Source: Gemmatimonadota bacterium
GTDB taxonomy: Bacteria; Gemmatimonadota; Gemmatimonadetes; Gemmatimonadales; GWC2-71-9
Assembly: GCA_016874005.1 (NCBI GenBank)
Contig: VGVQ01000025.1
Location: forward strand, 1-45,346
Direction: 5' to 3'
Length of the DNA: 45,346 bases
Shown piece by piece: positions 44,689 to 45,346 of this stretch. Every line of letters begins with the position of its first letter. The stretch's first letter is position 1. The notes beneath the pieces were generated by a model, which saw only the letters and a list, made by a program, of their open reading frames with translations, did not search any database and was not told the DNA's origin. Both the position numbers and the translations under genes were made by a program.

Positions 44689-45346
44689 ATGCCGTTTCGT
44701 TCTCGCGCCCTTGCGGCCCTCGGCCTGTTCGCTCTGGCCGGCCCGGCCCTCCTCGCCCAGCCACTACCCGAGCCCGTTCGCGCCATCGACGACCGGGCGG
44801 CTCGCTACGCCGCGCTTGCCGATCGGATTTGGTCGTTCGCGGAAGTCGGCTATCAGGAGGTCCAGAGCAGTCAGGCCTTGCAAGAGGAACTCCGCGCCGC
44901 CGGCTTCACCGTCGAGGCAGGGGTCGGGGGGATGCCGACCGCCTTCGTGGCAAGCTACGGTCGTGGCAAGCCGGTGATCGGGATTCTCGGCGAGTTCGAC
45001 GCCCTCCCGGGCCTTTCGCAACGGGCCGTTCCCACCCGGGAAGCGATCGCCGAAGGGGGTCCCGGTCACGGCTGCGGCCACCACCTATTCGGGACCGCCT
45101 CGGCGGCGGCGGCCATCGCCGTCAAGGAATGGCTCGGCAAGGCTGGCCGCTCAGGGACAGTGAAGTTCTACGGCACCCCGGCCGAGGAAGGTGGCGGTGG
45201 CAAGATCTACCTGATCCGCGCCGGCTCGTTCGCCGACGTCGACGCGGTGGTCGCCTGGCACCCCGGCGACATCAATCAAGTGACCAAGGCCACCACCCTG
45301 GCGAACATCACTGCCAAATTCCGGTTTCGGGGGGTGAGTGCCCATA
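44689..45346 (+). CDS. M20-family amidohydrolase (AbgB-like), 3'-truncated by the window edge
   Basis: First 219 residues of a metal-dependent peptidase/amidohydrolase. A signal peptide (MPFRSRALAALGLFALAGPALLAQ) predicts export to the periplasm. Metal-binding motifs are kept: GEFDALPGL, GHGCGHHLFG (His and Cys ligands of the family), TPAEEGGGGK and AWHPGD. The visible end, FRFRGVSAH, begins the lid or dimerisation domain. It most resembles the p-aminobenzoyl-glutamate hydrolase B / aminoacylase group; the substrate is uncertain. The gene is open to the right edge. No clear ribosome-binding site is seen in the 23 bases before the ATG. Confidence 0.88.
   Translation, partial: MPFRSRALAALGLFALAGPALLAQPLPEPVRAIDDRAARYAALADRIWSFAEVGYQEVQSSQALQEELRAAGFTVEAGVGGMPTAFVASYGRGKPVIGILGEFDALPGLSQRAVPTREAIAEGGPGHGCGHHLFGTASAAAAIAVKEWLGKAGRSGTVKFYGTPAEEGGGGKIYLIRAGSFADVDAVVAWHPGDINQVTKATTLANITAKFRFRGVSAH

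Overview
This window is a compact, GC-rich stretch of bacterial chromosome. It holds 47 protein genes, 45 on the + strand and two on the - strand. The first and last genes are cut by the window edges. I see no tRNA, rRNA, CRISPR array, insertion sequence or prophage gene. Four signal-peptide lipoproteins plus at least two probable outer-membrane beta-barrels point to a diderm (Gram-negative) cell. That, together with an HprK-controlled mannose-family PTS, frequent GTG/TTG starts and many 1-11 bp gene overlaps, makes me think of Gemmatimonadota or a neighbouring phylum. This placement is inference from protein character, not from a marker tree.

Layout. 1-2168: end of asparaginyl-tRNA synthetase and a TPR lipoprotein, meeting mazG (-). 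2899-9830: a divergent mazG/alr promoter region leads into alr, a DUF1844 protein, phosphopentomutase, cytidine deaminase, an envelope pair (lipoprotein plus outer-membrane barrel), miaB and comFB. 9880-15920: comEC, fructose-1,6-bisphosphatase, a methylmalonyl-CoA mutase catalytic subunit, an esterase and a DinB-like protein; a small secreted protein lies on the opposite strand. 16554-21546: fmdB, argS, a PfkB kinase, purM and an outer-membrane protein. 21549-26430: a full riboflavin set (ribD, ribE, ribBA, ribH) followed by nusB and a glycosyltransferase. 26453-31998: hpf, hprK and a complete mannose-type PTS (IIA, IIB, IIC, IID, HPr, enzyme I). 32026-34914: metK, a bifunctional-nuclease-domain protein and an unknown membrane-anchored protein. 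34889-38863: a cobalamin riboswitch controlling btuF-btuC-btuD and a beta-propeller lipoprotein. 38893-45346: recO, selB, clpB, tadA and the start of an M20 amidohydrolase.

How the parts connect. The window holds both an uptake system for vitamin B12 and a B12-dependent mutase. PTS phosphotransfer (enzyme I to HPr to IIA/IIB) and its regulatory kinase HprK are encoded in one run, so HPr can carry both catalytic (His15) and regulatory (Ser46) phosphates. Most of the rest is housekeeping: nucleotide salvage and synthesis, riboflavin, tRNA charging and modification, and chaperone function.

The most unusual item is the riboswitch-controlled btuFCD operon whose last gene is a lipidated YncE-like beta-propeller. 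This resembles the BtuG capture lipoproteins known from Bacteroides. Other points of interest are a shared promoter pattern (TTGCC-N17-TA..TT) before three transcription units, and the ComFB-ComEC neighbourhood. I did not find a clearly unprecedented system.
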